Below are positions 51,421 through 60,458 of a stretch of 64,000 bases of DNA, piece by piece (the stretch's first letter is position 1; each line of letters begins with the position of its first letter). The DNA is from an uncultured Desulfosoma sp. (lineage in GTDB: Bacteria; Desulfobacterota; Syntrophobacteria; Syntrophobacterales; DSM-9756): positions 1-64,000 of the forward strand of contig CALGPN010000009.1 in the NCBI GenBank assembly GCA_937960435.1, read 5' to 3'. The notes under the pieces were generated by a model. It had not been told where the DNA came from, did not search any database, and worked only from the letters and a program-made list of their open reading frames with translations. The position numbers and the translations under genes were made by a program.

Positions 51421-51692
51421 CGGCAGTCTCCTTTTGGGGTTCGATGGGGAACAAAACGTCCTTTCGCGATTCTCCAAGATATCTTCTAGGAAAACGGGAA
51501 GCGGGAAGGCAAATAGGAAAGGGCGACCCAAAGTCTTTCATTCCATCGACTGATCCAATGACGGAATCGGGAAGAGGGAATCGTCCCGAGGGCGGACCTT
51601 CTGGTGTGTCGGTCCCATGGGGGCGGGCCTCACGGCGAACGCTTCGCGGCGGAGCTCCTTCGGAAAGGTTGGGCCCGCAAAGGGCCCAGAGG

Positions 51693-52148
51693 TTAAAACT
51701 TCACGGTCTTAATGATGGATTCGTACTCTTTGACCTCTTCCGGCGTGAGTTCCCGACGCAACAACTTTTTGTTCACCAAAATGGGGCACTGTTCGTGAAG
51801 GGCCAGGGCCACGGCGTCGCTCGGGCGGCTGTCGAAAACCACCTCCTCGTCGCCGATCCGGGCGATGATGCGCGCGTAATAGGTGTTTTCCTTCATGGTG
51901 TAGATTTCCACCCGTTCAAAACGCACGCCGGCCCGCTGCAAAATGGTCAAATAGGTGTCGTGGGTCAGAGGCCGCTTCGGTTCCACAAACCCCTTTTCCT
52001 TGGCGATGGCCGTGATTTCGCTGTCGCCGACGAACATGAGAAAATACTGGGAAGCGTCTTCCGTTTCTTTGAGAATAACCATATTGCCCTGCTGGCGGTC
52101 CGTCTTGATGTAGACCTCATTGGCGACGATAAAGTCCTGATTTTCCAT
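51693..52148 (-). CDS. Bifunctional nuclease (BFN/DUF151) family protein
   Basis: The 151-residue protein has the DUF151 core (TYLTILQRAGVRFERVEIYTMKENTYYARIIARIGDEEVVFDSRPSDAVALALHEQCPILV, about residues 65-130), including the conserved R-P-S-D-A-x-A-L-A motif. Members have been described as nucleases in plants and are widespread in bacteria with unknown roles. GGAGGTGAGCCC precedes the ATG. It is transcribed away from the NifX-like gene, with a TATAAT-type -10 box on its side. Confidence 0.9.
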   Translation of the reverse strand: MENQDFIVANEVYIKTDRQQGNMVILKETEDASQYFLMFVGDSEITAIAKEKGFVEPKRPLTHDTYLTILQRAGVRFERVEIYTMKENTYYARIIARIGDEEVVFDSRPSDAVALALHEQCPILVNKKLLRRELTPEEVKEYESIIKTVKF

Positions 52149-52204
52149 GGGCTCACCTCCACACGTGTGCGCTGCCGATTGTGCTGCTGCCGAGCGCTCA
52201 AAAC

Positions 52205-52210
52205 ATTATA
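52205..52210 (-). promoter_or_regulatory. -10 box for the DUF151 gene
   Basis: Read on the minus strand, TATAAT is perfect and is followed by a start near 52199, about 50 bases before the ATG at 52148. The -35 region is poor (TCCCAT at 17 bp). It forms a divergent pair with the promoter at 52292. Confidence 0.5.
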
Positions 52211-52291
52211 AAAAGAGCTTGAGCCGGATGGGAAGGGAAAAGCCGCGTCGCCACAAAACCTTCATGGATGCCGGATGGTTTGCAGCTCAAG

Positions 52292-52320
52292 TTGACAACC
52301 TTAATGAGCGATCCTATAAA
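52292..52320 (+). promoter_or_regulatory. Sigma-70 promoter for the NifX-like gene
   Basis: TTGACA (52292-52297, perfect) and TATAAA (52315-52320) are separated by exactly 17 bp. The predicted start near 52327 gives a leader of about 68 nt to the ATG at 52396. Confidence 0.8.
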
Positions 52321-52395
52321 AGCCAGGCTGATCGGTTGATGGTATTGACAGGGTGTCCATGATAAGTGTCTCGGTGGTCCAAGGAGGAAAAAAAG

Positions 52396-52776
52396 ATGAA
52401 GATCTGTTTTCCCGCAGCGCGCTTAAGCGGTCTCGACAGCGAGGTTTTCGGTCATTTCGGATCGGCTCCGGGCTTTGTCATCGTGGATACGGAATCGGGT
52501 GCGGTGGAAGAAGTGTCCAACGGCGATCTGCACCACGCGCACGGCATGTGCCAGCCCCTCAAGGCTTTGGGGGGGCGTTCCGTGGACGGCGTTGTCGTCG
52601 GCGGCATCGGCATGGGCGCTCTCATGAAGCTTCAGGCCCAAGGCATCACTGTGTACCGGGCCATGGAAGGGTCCGTGAAAGACAACCTGGAGATGTGGCG
52701 GCAGGGAAAGCTTCCGGTGTTTTCGGCGCAATGGACCTGTGCCGGTCATCATCATGGCGGCGGCTGCGCCCACTGA
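52396..52776 (+). CDS. NifX/NifB C-terminal-like protein with His/Cys-rich tail
   Basis: The 126-residue protein of the dinitrogenase iron-molybdenum cofactor family begins MKICFPAARLSGLDSEVFGHFGSAPGFVIVD; the HFGSAP motif and VDGVVVGGIGMGALMKL fit the family well. The tail WTCAGHHHGGGCAH could bind metal. AAGGAGG lies 9 nt before the ATG. It is followed by an FmdB zinc-ribbon gene. In sulfate reducers such proteins are usually linked to iron-sulfur or metal handling instead of nitrogenase; a second member lies at 5066. Confidence 0.92.
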   Translation: MKICFPAARLSGLDSEVFGHFGSAPGFVIVDTESGAVEEVSNGDLHHAHGMCQPLKALGGRSVDGVVVGGIGMGALMKLQAQGITVYRAMEGSVKDNLEMWRQGKLPVFSAQWTCAGHHHGGGCAH

Positions 52777-52793
52777 TCGGACGGGAGGGGGCC

Positions 52794-53045
52794 ATGCCCA
52801 TTTACGAATATGTGTGCACCGAATGCGGTCAGGTGTCGGAGCATTTGGTTTTCGGGAAAGAAGAAGATGTCTCGTGTCCCGGGTGCGGCGGAGGGAAATT
52901 GAAAAGACTCCTTTCGGTCTCCTCCACGGCTTCGGGAGCCAAAGGGGCTCATCGAATCCCCGGGGCGGGGGACACGGGCTGCTGCGGCACAAGCCCCGCC
53001 GCCCAGGGGTGTGTTCCCGGATCCTGCTGCGGCAAAGCGCCTTAA
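52794..53045 (+). CDS. FmdB-type zinc-ribbon protein
   Basis: The 83-residue protein begins MPIYEYVCTECGQVSEHLV, then CPGCGGGKLKRLLSVSS, the FmdB/CxxC_CXXC ribbon. The C-terminal part is unusually rich in Cys and Gly (GCCGTSPAAQGCVPGSCCGKAP). GGGAGG precedes the ATG at 52794, 17 bases after the NifX-like gene, so both are probably co-transcribed. FmdB regulates formamidase in one methylotroph; the role here is unknown, perhaps metal delivery. Confidence 0.9.
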   Translation: MPIYEYVCTECGQVSEHLVFGKEEDVSCPGCGGGKLKRLLSVSSTASGAKGAHRIPGAGDTGCCGTSPAAQGCVPGSCCGKAP

Positions 53046-53211
53046 GGCCTGCCCCCCTGCCTTTGCGGGCTTTCTCCTCCTCAGGGTGAGAAGGCTCGGG
53101 GGGGCGGAGGGACGATTTCGTCGAAACGACCGAATATTTTGAAACGGCACGGGAACCCCGACGACCACAAGGGCGCGGGGGCCGTGCCCTTGCCCGCACG
53201 GCTTCGATCGC

Positions 53212-54696
53212 TTAACGCACGCGCCAGCGGGTTCCTTCCGGCGTATCTTCCAGTTGCACCCCCATTTCGGCGAGGCGGTCGCGGATGCGGTCGGCTTCCG
53301 CAAAGTTCTTTTCCTTTCGCGCCGCGTTGCGCTGATCGATGAGGGCTTCCACCTCAGCTTCGGCGATTCCTTTTTGAGCGATTTTTCGCCGCTTGATCTC
53401 CTCGAAAAAGGCCTCGGGTGTTCGCGTGAGAAGCCCCAAGACGTGGCCGTGATCCCGAAGGCATGCGGCGGCTTTGCGGGCAAGGGCCGCTGCCGGTCCT
53501 TTGAGCGGCTTTCGGCCGAAGGAATCGAGGAACCGCTGGGTCGCCCGTTGCAGCTCAAAGAGGAGCGCCAAGGCCTGGGCCGTGTTGAAATCGTTGTCCA
53601 TGGCGTCGCGGAAAGCGTCGTCGAATGCGGCGATTTTCTGAAAAAGCTCCTTGTCCTGACTTATCAAGGCCTTTTCGGGAACACTTTCCTCGTCAATGTC
53701 CTTAGGGGTTCGGGCGATCGTCTCCTCCAGGGTCCCGTAGAGCCTTTCCAGGGCCCTTTCGGCTTCGTTGAGGGCTTCGTCGGAAAAATCCACGGGGTTG
53801 CGATAGTGCTTGGAAATGACAAAAAGTCTGAGGGCTTCCGGGTGGACGGCCTTGAGGATGTCCCGGATGGTGAAAAAATTGCCCAGGGATTTGGACATCT
53901 TTTCATTGTTGATGTTCACGAAGCCGTTATGGAGCCAATACCGAACGAACGGCACGCCGAAGGCCGCCTCGCTCTGAGCGATCTCGTTTTCGTGATGCGG
54001 AAAAATGAGGTCCTTGCCTCCGCCGTGGATATCGAAGGTCGGCCCCAGAAATCGACTGCCCATGGCCGAGCATTCGATATGCCATCCGGGTCTTCCCGGT
54101 CCCCAGGGGCTGTCCCAGGCCGGTTCGCCGGGCTTGCTTCCTTTCCAGAGGACAAAATCCAAAGGATTACGTTTGTGGACGTCCACCTCCACACGAGCCC
54201 CGGCCATCATGTCGTCCAGGCTCCGGCCGGAAAGTTTGCCGTACTCGGGAAATTTTTCGACGGCGAAGTACACGTCGGTTCCGGCCTTGTAGGCGATCCC
54301 TTTTTCTTCCAGGCGGCGGATGATCTCGATCATCTGAGGGATATTGTCGGTGGCCAGAGGTTCGATGTCCGGGCGCAGCACGTCCAGAGCGTCCATATCT
54401 TCGTAGAACGCTCTGATGTAGCGATCCGCAATGGTGCGATAGTCGGTGCCTTCCTCTTGGGCCCGCTTGATGATCTTGTCGTCGATATCCGTGAAGTTGC
54501 GGACGTACACGACGCGGTAGCCCCGGGACTTCAGATACCGGTAAATCACGTCGAAGACGATGGCCGAACGGGCATGTCCGACGTGGCACAGGTCGTAGAC
54601 CGTGACCCCGCACACGTAAAGCTTGACCGTGCCGGGTTCCAAGGGGACGAAAGGTTCTTTTTGCTTCGTCAAGGTGTTGTAGACGACCAAGCTCAT
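53212..54696 (-). CDS. cysS: Cysteinyl-tRNA synthetase
   Basis: The 494-residue class I synthetase has the zinc and HIGH region CGVTVYDLCHVGHARS (residues 29-44), the zinc-binding HIECSAMG segment, the KMSKSLGNF loop near residue 268 and a helical anticodon region rich in Glu and Lys. Length and motifs are normal. The ispF stop overlaps its ATG (ATGA), so translation is coupled in the order ispD, ispF, cysS. Confidence 0.98.
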   Translation of the reverse strand: MSLVVYNTLTKQKEPFVPLEPGTVKLYVCGVTVYDLCHVGHARSAIVFDVIYRYLKSRGYRVVYVRNFTDIDDKIIKRAQEEGTDYRTIADRYIRAFYEDMDALDVLRPDIEPLATDNIPQMIEIIRRLEEKGIAYKAGTDVYFAVEKFPEYGKLSGRSLDDMMAGARVEVDVHKRNPLDFVLWKGSKPGEPAWDSPWGPGRPGWHIECSAMGSRFLGPTFDIHGGGKDLIFPHHENEIAQSEAAFGVPFVRYWLHNGFVNINNEKMSKSLGNFFTIRDILKAVHPEALRLFVISKHYRNPVDFSDEALNEAERALERLYGTLEETIARTPKDIDEESVPEKALISQDKELFQKIAAFDDAFRDAMDNDFNTAQALALLFELQRATQRFLDSFGRKPLKGPAAALARKAAACLRDHGHVLGLLTRTPEAFFEEIKRRKIAQKGIAEAEVEALIDQRNAARKEKNFAEADRIRDRLAEMGVQLEDTPEGTRWRVR

Positions 54697-55193
54697 GAGA
54701 CGGCTCCTTGCGGCTTGTGGAGCAGGGCGACGGCGCAGGCGGCGATGCCTTCCAGACGACCGACGAATCCCAACCCCTCGGTGGTGGTGGCTTTGACGCT
54801 CACCGCATCCTCCTCCAGGTGCAGGACGTGAGCGAGCGTGCGGCGCATGGCCCGGATATGCGGGGCGATTTTGGGCCTTTGGGCCAAGACGGTCACATCC
54901 ACATTGACGATGCCGTAACCGGCGCCCTGGATCAAGTCGCGCACGGTCCCGAGCAGCACGAGGCTGGAAACGCCTCGGTATCGAGGGTCCGAGTCGGGGA
55001 AGTGCATGCCGATGTCTCCGAGGGCTGCGGCCCCGAGCAACGCGTCACAGAGGGCATGGCACAGGACGTCGGCGTCGGAATGGCCGAGAAGCCCGCGGTC
55101 GAAAGGAACGGTCACCCCGCCCAAGACCAGCGGACGCCCCTCGACGAAGGCGTGGACGTCCCAGCCCATGCCGACCCGGAAGTTTCCATTCAT
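54693..55193 (-). CDS. ispF: 2-C-methyl-D-erythritol 2,4-cyclodiphosphate synthase
   Basis: This is the fifth enzyme of the MEP isoprenoid pathway, a zinc trimer. The 166 residues carry GMGWDVHAFVEGRPLVLGGV (metal Asp-x-His), GLLGHSDADVLCHALCDALLGAA and DIGMHFPDSDPRYRG, then VNVDVTVLAQRPKI and SVKATTTEGLGFVGR. It starts within the end of ispD (ATGA overlap) and ends within the start of cysS (ATGA overlap), so three genes form one unit. Confidence 0.97.
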   Translation of the reverse strand: MNGNFRVGMGWDVHAFVEGRPLVLGGVTVPFDRGLLGHSDADVLCHALCDALLGAAALGDIGMHFPDSDPRYRGVSSLVLLGTVRDLIQGAGYGIVNVDVTVLAQRPKIAPHIRAMRRTLAHVLHLEEDAVSVKATTTEGLGFVGRLEGIAACAVALLHKPQGAVS

Positions 55194-55942
55194 GAGAGGC
55201 CCTCTCCTTGGGGGAACTCCGCGGGGGCTTTCGCGGAGGTTTCCAGAATCCACGCGGCCCAGCGGAGATCTTCCGGCGTGGTGATCTTGATGTTGGTTTT
55301 TTCTCCATCCACGACGGCCACACGAACGCCCAGACGTTCCACCAAGGAGGCGTCGTCGGTGGCTTCCAAACCTTCCGCTTCGGCCGTGCGAAAGGCCTCT
55401 TCCACCACCTCCCGTCGAAAGACTTGAGGGGTCTGCACCAGCCACACCTGGTCGCGAGGCACGGTGGCGCGAACCCATCCGTCTTGGACGAGTTTGACGG
55501 TTTCCAGCGCGCGGCAGGCACAGATGGCGGCGCCGCACCGGAGAGCGGCCTCATGGGTTTTGCGGAAAAGTTCAGAGGAAGCGAAAGGGCGAACGCCGTC
55601 GTGGATGAGCACCCACCGGCAATCCTCGGGCAAAGCCTTTATGCCGGCCACGACGCTGTCTTGGCGACGGGCTCCTCCGCCGACCACCGTGACGGCCGGA
55701 AAAGCAGGCAGGGTGGAAAGGAGAGCTCTGACCGCCGTCACGGCCTCTTGGGGCACCACGGCGACGATGCCGGCCAAGAAGGGAAGGGTGCACAGTCGTT
55801 CCAACGTCCACACAAGGATGGGTTTGCCGTGAAGCGGATGAAATTGCTTGGGGTGGGGCAGCCCCATTCTTACCCCGGACCCGGCGGCGGGCACCACGGC
55901 GAAGGTTTGAGGGTTGGGCGCGGGGTGTGTCACGATCGCCAC
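55190..55942 (-). CDS. ispD: 2-C-methyl-D-erythritol 4-phosphate cytidylyltransferase
   Basis: This third enzyme of the MEP pathway has the nucleotide loop FAVVPAAGSGVRMGLPHPKQFHPLHGKPILVWTL, then HDGVRPFAS and TPQVFRREVVEEAF ... TDDASLVERLG. The core ends with NIKITTPEDLRWA. From the GTG at 55942 the protein would have 250 residues. That start is uncertain because no ribosome-binding site is visible and a GTG at 55933 is also in frame; the frame stays open into the RNase P RNA gene, which cannot be coding. It overlaps ispF by four bases. Confidence 0.93.
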   Translation of the reverse strand: MAIVTHPAPNPQTFAVVPAAGSGVRMGLPHPKQFHPLHGKPILVWTLERLCTLPFLAGIVAVVPQEAVTAVRALLSTLPAFPAVTVVGGGARRQDSVVAGIKALPEDCRWVLIHDGVRPFASSELFRKTHEAALRCGAAICACRALETVKLVQDGWVRATVPRDQVWLVQTPQVFRREVVEEAFRTAEAEGLEATDDASLVERLGVRVAVVDGEKTNIKITTPEDLRWAAWILETSAKAPAEFPQGEGLS

Positions 55943-56007
55943 ATCATCGTCTGCGGCTGAAAGTTCATTGAGACCATGGGGCTTAAAAACCCTCGGCGGT
56001 TCCGGGA

Positions 56008-56415
56008 GGATGTGGAGGCGCCCGTAAGCCGGGTTCTGTGCCCCCCTGAAAAGGGAGGTCCCGATCATTCCTCTAGGCCCCACGTTGCCGAGGGGCTCAA
56101 GCGGCCGACCCGGGAGCTTCGAGCGGGCAACTCTCAAACGCTCCCCTATTTGGCCTTGCTCCGGGTGGGGTTTACCGAGCTCCCGGTGTCACCACCGGGA
56201 CTGGTGAGCTCTTACCTCACCGTTTCACCCTTACCGAGAACCCGGCAGGTCCTCGGGCCGTCCGAGGACGCCGGGAGGGCTCGGCGGTTTGCTTTCTGTG
56301 GCACTGTCCTGCTCGTCACCGAGACTGGGCGTTACCCAGCACCCTGCCCTGCGGAGCCCGGACTTTCCTCCCGTTCCGAAACGGAACCGGCGATCGGGTG
56401 GGCTCCTCCACATCC
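56008..56415 (-). ncRNA. rnpB: RNase P RNA (type A)
   Basis: On the minus strand the molecule of about 408 nt contains the conserved GAGGAAAGTCCGGGCTCC near the 5' end, GGGCAGGGTGC, ACAGAAAG, GGTAAGGGTGAAA and the 3' CAGAACCCGGCTTA block. The ends pair perfectly as helix P1: GGATGTGGAGG (56405-56415 side) with CCTCCACATCC (56008-56018 side). It processes tRNA 5' ends. A promoter with correct spacing ends at the inferred 5' end. Confidence 0.96.
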
Positions 56416-56421
56416 GTTCAC

Positions 56422-56450
56422 AGGGTATCCAAAATGAAGGCTTTCTGCAA
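56422..56450 (-). promoter_or_regulatory. Sigma-70 promoter of rnpB
   Basis: Read on the minus strand, TTGCAG (56450-56445) is 17 bp from TACCCT (56427-56422). The start expected about 7 nt downstream is 56415, exactly the 5' end of helix P1. Confidence 0.6.
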
Positions 56451-56558
56451 GCCGGGGTGTGGTCTTCTTCCAGAGGCCGGCGTCACAGGGCGACACTCGA
56501 GAGGTCCCCAGGAGCGAGCACGGCATGAGCATCCCCGAACCTTGCCCCCCGCCGGCGC

Positions 56559-56957
56559 TTATTCAATGGGATGGATGTTTCGGCGGGCCCACTGGATGAG
56601 CTGCTCGTGGGTGGTGCCCTTGGGGAAAAACTCCACGACACCGAGTTTTTTCAATTCGGGAACCAAAGCCTCGTCGAAAAAGCCGCCGGCGGTGACCCCG
56701 ATGTTTTGGGCGTCGTGGGCTTTGAGCAGTTCGAGCACGGAGGCGAACTGATCGAGGCGTGCTTCCGGCAAAGTGGTGATGCCGATGTGGTCGACGGATT
56801 CCTGGAGCGCCGCATTGACGATGGCTTGGGGGTCCTCCGATTCGGTGTAGATGACTTCGAATCCCGCTTCACTGAAAGCGGCGGCGAGGCGCGAGAGGGC
56901 CGCCTCGTAGCCCTGGCCGAATTTGGCCATGAGGATTCTCACCTTCCGCTGACCCAT
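56559..56957 (-). CDS. Cobalamin-binding-domain-like protein lacking the B12 ligand motif
   Basis: The 132-residue protein has the fold pattern of the small B12-binding domain of methylmalonyl-CoA mutase (VRILMAKFGQGYEAALSRLAAAFSEAGFEVIYTESEDPQAIVNAALQESVDHIGITTL ... NIGVTAGGFFDEALVPELKKLGVVEFFPKGT). The family motif D-x-H-x2-G, whose His binds cobalt, reads Q15-x-Y17-x2-A20, so all three key residues are changed. It is unlikely to bind cobalamin in the base-off/His-on form. GGAGGAG precedes the ATG. Its neighbours are rnpB and a dodecin gene, with no mutase nearby. The function is unknown. Confidence 0.85.
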   Translation of the reverse strand: MGQRKVRILMAKFGQGYEAALSRLAAAFSEAGFEVIYTESEDPQAIVNAALQESVDHIGITTLPEARLDQFASVLELLKAHDAQNIGVTAGGFFDEALVPELKKLGVVEFFPKGTTHEQLIQWARRNIHPIE

Positions 56958-57148
56958 GGCTTCTCCTCCGAATGTTCCAAAAAGGATTTTCCTCGGACCA
57001 CGTGTGCACGCCGGTGACGGATTGTGCCATCGAAGGGGCCTTCCCGATCGGGCCGAGGCCTGGCATTTGGCTGAAATTCTTGCAAGACGTTAAAGGAGCG
57101 GCGGCGGTGCGGCCCCTTGTTCCCCTCACGGGTGACATTGCGACAACT

Positions 57149-57361
57149 TTAACTTCCCTGGTACTTGAAGGAAATGGCTACTCGAGCCCGATAGGCCACG
57201 ACCTTGCCTTCTTCGAGCTTCATGTCCAGTTTTGTGATTTCCGCGATGCGAAGATCGCGCAAGGTTTTGGACGCCGTTTCCACGGCGTTTTTGGCGGCGT
57301 CTTCCCACGAAACCGTGCTTGTTCCCACCAATTCGATGATCTTGTAAACACTCTCGGCCAT
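57149..57361 (-). CDS. Dodecin family protein
   Basis: The 70-residue protein (AESVYKIIELVGTSTVSWEDAAKNAVETASKTLRDLRIAEITKLDMKLEEGKVVAYRARVAISFKYQ) matches dodecin along its whole length. Dodecins form hollow dodecamers that bind flavins (riboflavin, FMN) or CoA and store or sequester them. The Trp of the flavin site is present in VSWEDAA. AAAGGAGG precedes the ATG. It is a single gene between ruvB and the B12-domain-like gene. Confidence 0.95.
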   Translation of the reverse strand: MAESVYKIIELVGTSTVSWEDAAKNAVETASKTLRDLRIAEITKLDMKLEEGKVVAYRARVAISFKYQGS

Positions 57362-57503
57362 GGGAACCTCCTTTGCGACCCGGCCTCATGGACCGGCTTC
57401 CATAGATTGGACCGCTTCCGCCGCCTCGAAAACCTGACAGGCCCCGCCATGACGATGCTAACGCTCTTTATACACGCTTTGCCGTCCGCCGAACAGGACT
57501 TTG

Positions 57504-58523
57504 TCAAAACAACGCCAATTGGCGGGAAGGACGGTACGGGCGGCCCAAGTGTTCAAAAGCCAGACGGGTGGCCACGCGGCCTCGAGGCGTTTTTTTCAGA
57601 AACCCTTCCTGGATCAGGTAAGGCTCATAGACTTCTTCCAGAGTGTCCTTTTCTTCGGAAACGGCGGCTGCCAGGGTTTCGATGCCCACAGGGCCGCCGT
57701 CGTATTTTTCGATAATGGTGGCAAGGATGCGCCGATCCATGCGGTCGAAACCGCGTTCGTCCACATCGAGCATCCTCAGGGCCGTGTCCGCCACGTCCCG
57801 GGTGATGATGCCTTGGGCGCGCACTTCTGCAAAATCCCGCACACGCCGCAGAAGCCTGTTGGCGATGCGGGGAGTGCCACGGGAGCGGCGGGCGATTTCG
57901 TGGGCGCCTTCTTCATCGACGGCCAAACCCAGAATCCGCGCCGATCTCAGAACGATCTCTTTGAGATCTTCGACCGGGTAGAACTCAAGCCGCAACACGA
58001 CCCCGAAACGATCGCGAAGCGGTGGGGACAGCAGCCCGGCCCGGGTGGTCGCCCCCACCAGGGTGAACGGGGGAAGGTCCAATTTGATGGTCCGCGCCGA
58101 AGGGCCTTGGCCGATGATGATGTCCAGCTGGAAGTCTTCCATGGCGGGGTAAAGGATTTCTTCCACCACGTGGTTGAGCCGATGGATTTCGTCGATGAAA
58201 AGGACGGATCTCGGTTCCAGGTTGGTCAGGATGGCGGCCAGATCGCCGGGGCGTTCGATGACGGGCCCCGATGTGGAACGAAAAGGGACGCCCAATTCCC
58301 GGCTGATGATGGAGGCCAGGGAGGTTTTCCCCAGGCCGGGGTGGCCGTGGAGAAGGACGTGGTCCAGAGGTTCGTTGCGCTGCAGAGCCGCTTGCACAAA
58401 GATGGCCAGTTTTTCCTTGAGTTCCTTTTGGCCCAGGTATTCGTCGAAAGTGCGCGGTCTGAGGCCGGCCTCCAGGGGGAGTTCGTCGTCTTTCGGCCTC
58501 GGTTCCACCAATCGATCCCTCAT
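57504..58523 (-). CDS. ruvB: Holliday junction DNA helicase RuvB
   Basis: The 339-residue AAA+ motor drives branch migration with RuvA. It has [14 protein letters not shown], Walker [12 protein letters not shown], Walker [10 protein letters not shown], sensor 1 [19 protein letters not shown] with the arginine finger, and the winged-helix end ([13 protein letters not shown]). It is the last gene of yebC-ruvC-ruvA-ruvB and follows ruvA by 43 bases. Confidence 0.98.
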   Translation of the reverse strand: MRDRLVEPRPKDDELPLEAGLRPRTFDEYLGQKELKEKLAIFVQAALQRNEPLDHVLLHGHPGLGKTSLASIISRELGVPFRSTSGPVIERPGDLAAILTNLEPRSVLFIDEIHRLNHVVEEILYPAMEDFQLDIIIGQGPSARTIKLDLPPFTLVGATTRAGLLSPPLRDRFGVVLRLEFYPVEDLKEIVLRSARILGLAVDEEGAHEIARRSRGTPRIANRLLRRVRDFAEVRAQGIITRDVADTALRMLDVDERGFDRMDRRILATIIEKYDGGPVGIETLAAAVSEEKDTLEEVYEPYLIQEGFLKKTPRGRVATRLAFEHLGRPYRPSRQLALF

Positions 58524-58566
58524 CGGTCATGTTCTCCCGTCCACCGACCCGTTCAAAGCGCCCCGG

Positions 58567-59178
58567 TTAGGCCAGAATCCGCAGCGCCTCCCGCAGAAGC
58601 TGTTCCAAAGAAGGCTTTTCGGTGATCGAGGCCACAGACGCCCGAGCCTTTTGAAGCGCCTTGGAGGCTTCGGCGGGCCGGTACCCCAAATTGAGAAGGG
58701 CCGAATACGCATCGGCGTAATTTTCGTCTTCGTCTGCTTCCGCCGAAGGTGTCATGGGCGGCGGTTCCGACACGGCGATGCGCAACCGGTCTTTGAGCTC
58801 GAGCAGGATCCGTTCCGCCGTTTTTTTCCCGATCCCCGGGATCTTTTGGAGACGCTGCCGGTCTTGCAAGACCACCACGCGGTGCAACGCGTCGGGGTCG
58901 ATCCCGGAAAGGATCGTCAGAGCCATTTTGGGGCCGACGCCGTTGACGGCGATGAGATGCAAGAACATCTCCTTTTCGGCAAGCGTCCCGAACCCGAAAA
59001 GTTGGAGTGCGTCTTCCCGCACGTAGGTGTGCACGTGGAGGCTCACCGGCGAGCCGACTTCGGGCAGGCCGTAAAACGTGCTCAGCGGCACGTGGACGCT
59101 GTAGCCCACCCCGTGGACATCCACGATGACATGGTGCGGAGCCTTATGGCGCAGGCGGCCTTCCAGAGAAGCGATCAT
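58567..59178 (-). CDS. ruvA: Holliday junction DNA helicase subunit RuvA
   Basis: The 203-residue protein has the N-terminal OB fold (MIASLEGRLRHKAPHHVIVDVHGVGYSVHVP), two helix-hairpin-helix motifs (LIAVNGVGPKMALTIL and LQKIPGIGKKTAERILLEL) and the C-terminal RuvB-binding domain (NYADAYSALLNLGYRPAEASKAL). Its start overlaps the ruvC stop (ATGA), showing translational coupling. Confidence 0.98.
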   Translation of the reverse strand: MIASLEGRLRHKAPHHVIVDVHGVGYSVHVPLSTFYGLPEVGSPVSLHVHTYVREDALQLFGFGTLAEKEMFLHLIAVNGVGPKMALTILSGIDPDALHRVVVLQDRQRLQKIPGIGKKTAERILLELKDRLRIAVSEPPPMTPSAEADEDENYADAYSALLNLGYRPAEASKALQKARASVASITEKPSLEQLLREALRILA

Positions 59179-59675
59179 GGCCGGTCGGCGATTCGGAAAC
59201 GTCGGGACACAGTGCGCGCATGGATGTGGCAGACGGCCACGGCCAAGGCGTCGGCGGCGTGAGGGTCGTTGAGGTCATGGAGGCCCAAAAGGAGCCGAAT
59301 CATCTGCATCACCTGGCCTTTCTCGGCTTTTCCATAGCCCACGACCGCCTGTTTGATGGCCAAGGCGCTGTATTCAAAAACGCCGACCCCGCCGTGGATC
59401 CCCGCCGCAATGGCGGCGCCGCGGGCTTGTCCCAAAATGAGGGCGCTGCGGGCGTTACGAGACACGAACACGTCTTCGACGGCCATCTCTTCCGGGCGCG
59501 TTTCCTCGATGAGGCGGCTGATTTCGGCGAAGATGCGTCCCAGCCGCACGGGCAGCGGCACGGTCGCCGGCAGGGGCACGGAACCGTAGGCGACGGAGAT
59601 CAAGCGATCGCCGTCGCTTGCCACCACCCCATAGCCCGTGTGGCGGGACCCGGGATCTATCCCGAGGACGCGCAT
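59175..59675 (-). CDS. ruvC: Holliday junction resolvase RuvC
   Basis: The 166-residue RNase H-fold endonuclease has catalytic acidic residues in MRVLGIDPGSRHTGYGV (Asp7), EEMAVEDVFVSRN (Glu) and DPHAADALAVAVCH (two Asp). GVFEYSALAIKQAVVGYGKAEKGQVMQMIRLLL is typical of the family. It precedes ruvA with a four-base overlap and follows yebC by 18 bases. Confidence 0.98.
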   Translation of the reverse strand: MRVLGIDPGSRHTGYGVVASDGDRLISVAYGSVPLPATVPLPVRLGRIFAEISRLIEETRPEEMAVEDVFVSRNARSALILGQARGAAIAAGIHGGVGVFEYSALAIKQAVVGYGKAEKGQVMQMIRLLLGLHDLNDPHAADALAVAVCHIHARTVSRRFRIADRP

Positions 59676-59693
59676 TCCCGGTCCTTTCCGCGC

Positions 59694-60443
59694 TCAGGCG
59701 ACGGCGTTGAGGATTTCGTCGGGAATATCGAAGTTGGCGTAGGCGTTCTGCACGTCGTCGTTGTCTTCCAGGGCGTCCATGAGTTTAAGCAACTGCTGGG
59801 CGGTCTTTTCATCCTCAACCCGGATCGTGGTCTGAGGGACCATGGTGACATGGGCCATCTCATAGACCATGCCGCGTTGGTCAAAGACGGTTTTGATTTT
59901 CTCCAAGTCCCCCGGTGTCGTGATGACCTCGAACTGATCCCCTTGATCGCGCACATCCTCGGCGCCCGCTTCCAAAGCGACTTCCATGAGTTCGTCTTCG
60001 CCGACTTTGTCCTTGTTGAACACGATCAAGCCGTGTTTTTCGAACATCCACGCCACACACCCGGCCTCCCCGAGGCTTCCGCCGTTTTTGCTGAAAATAT
60101 GGCGGATTTCGCTGGCGGCTCGGTTGCGGTTGTCCGTCGTCACTTCCACCAGGATGGCCACGCCTCCGGGGCCGTACCCTTCATAGACGGCTTCTTCGTA
60201 GGCCGCACCTTCCAATTCCCCCGTGCCTTTCTTGATGGCCCGTTCGATGTTTTCCTTGGGCATGTTTTCGGCTTTGGCCGCAGCGATGGCCGCCCGCAGC
60301 CGCGGGTTGGCTTCCGGATCGCCGCCTCCCAGGCGGGCGGCCACGGTCAATTCTTTGATGAGCTTTGTGAAAATCTTGCCGCGCTTGGCATCCTGGGCGG
60401 CTTTCTTGTGCTTGATGGTGCTCCATTTGGAATGTCCCGACAT
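59694..60443 (-). CDS. yebC: YebC/PmpR-family regulator or translation factor
   Basis: The 249-residue protein begins [50 protein letters not shown], the family signature, and includes [34 protein letters not shown]. Family members were described as DNA-binding regulators; more recent work links them to relief of ribosome stalling. GGAGG lies 4 nt before the ATG. The position ahead of ruvCAB is common in proteobacteria. Confidence 0.97.
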   Translation of the reverse strand: MSGHSKWSTIKHKKAAQDAKRGKIFTKLIKELTVAARLGGGDPEANPRLRAAIAAAKAENMPKENIERAIKKGTGELEGAAYEEAVYEGYGPGGVAILVEVTTDNRNRAASEIRHIFSKNGGSLGEAGCVAWMFEKHGLIVFNKDKVGEDELMEVALEAGAEDVRDQGDQFEVITTPGDLEKIKTVFDQRGMVYEMAHVTMVPQTTIRVEDEKTAQQLLKLMDALEDNDDVQNAYANFDIPDEILNAVA

Positions 60444-60458
60444 CCGTCCATCCTCCGT

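Noticed and set aside
55943-56137. Upstream extension of the ispD frame into the RNase P RNA gene
   Set aside because: The extra residues are not like IspD and overlap conserved rnpB sequence; the open frame is by chance.
56231-56532. Short frames over the RNase P RNA gene
   Set aside because: They overlap a structured RNA with conserved motifs and have no protein similarity.
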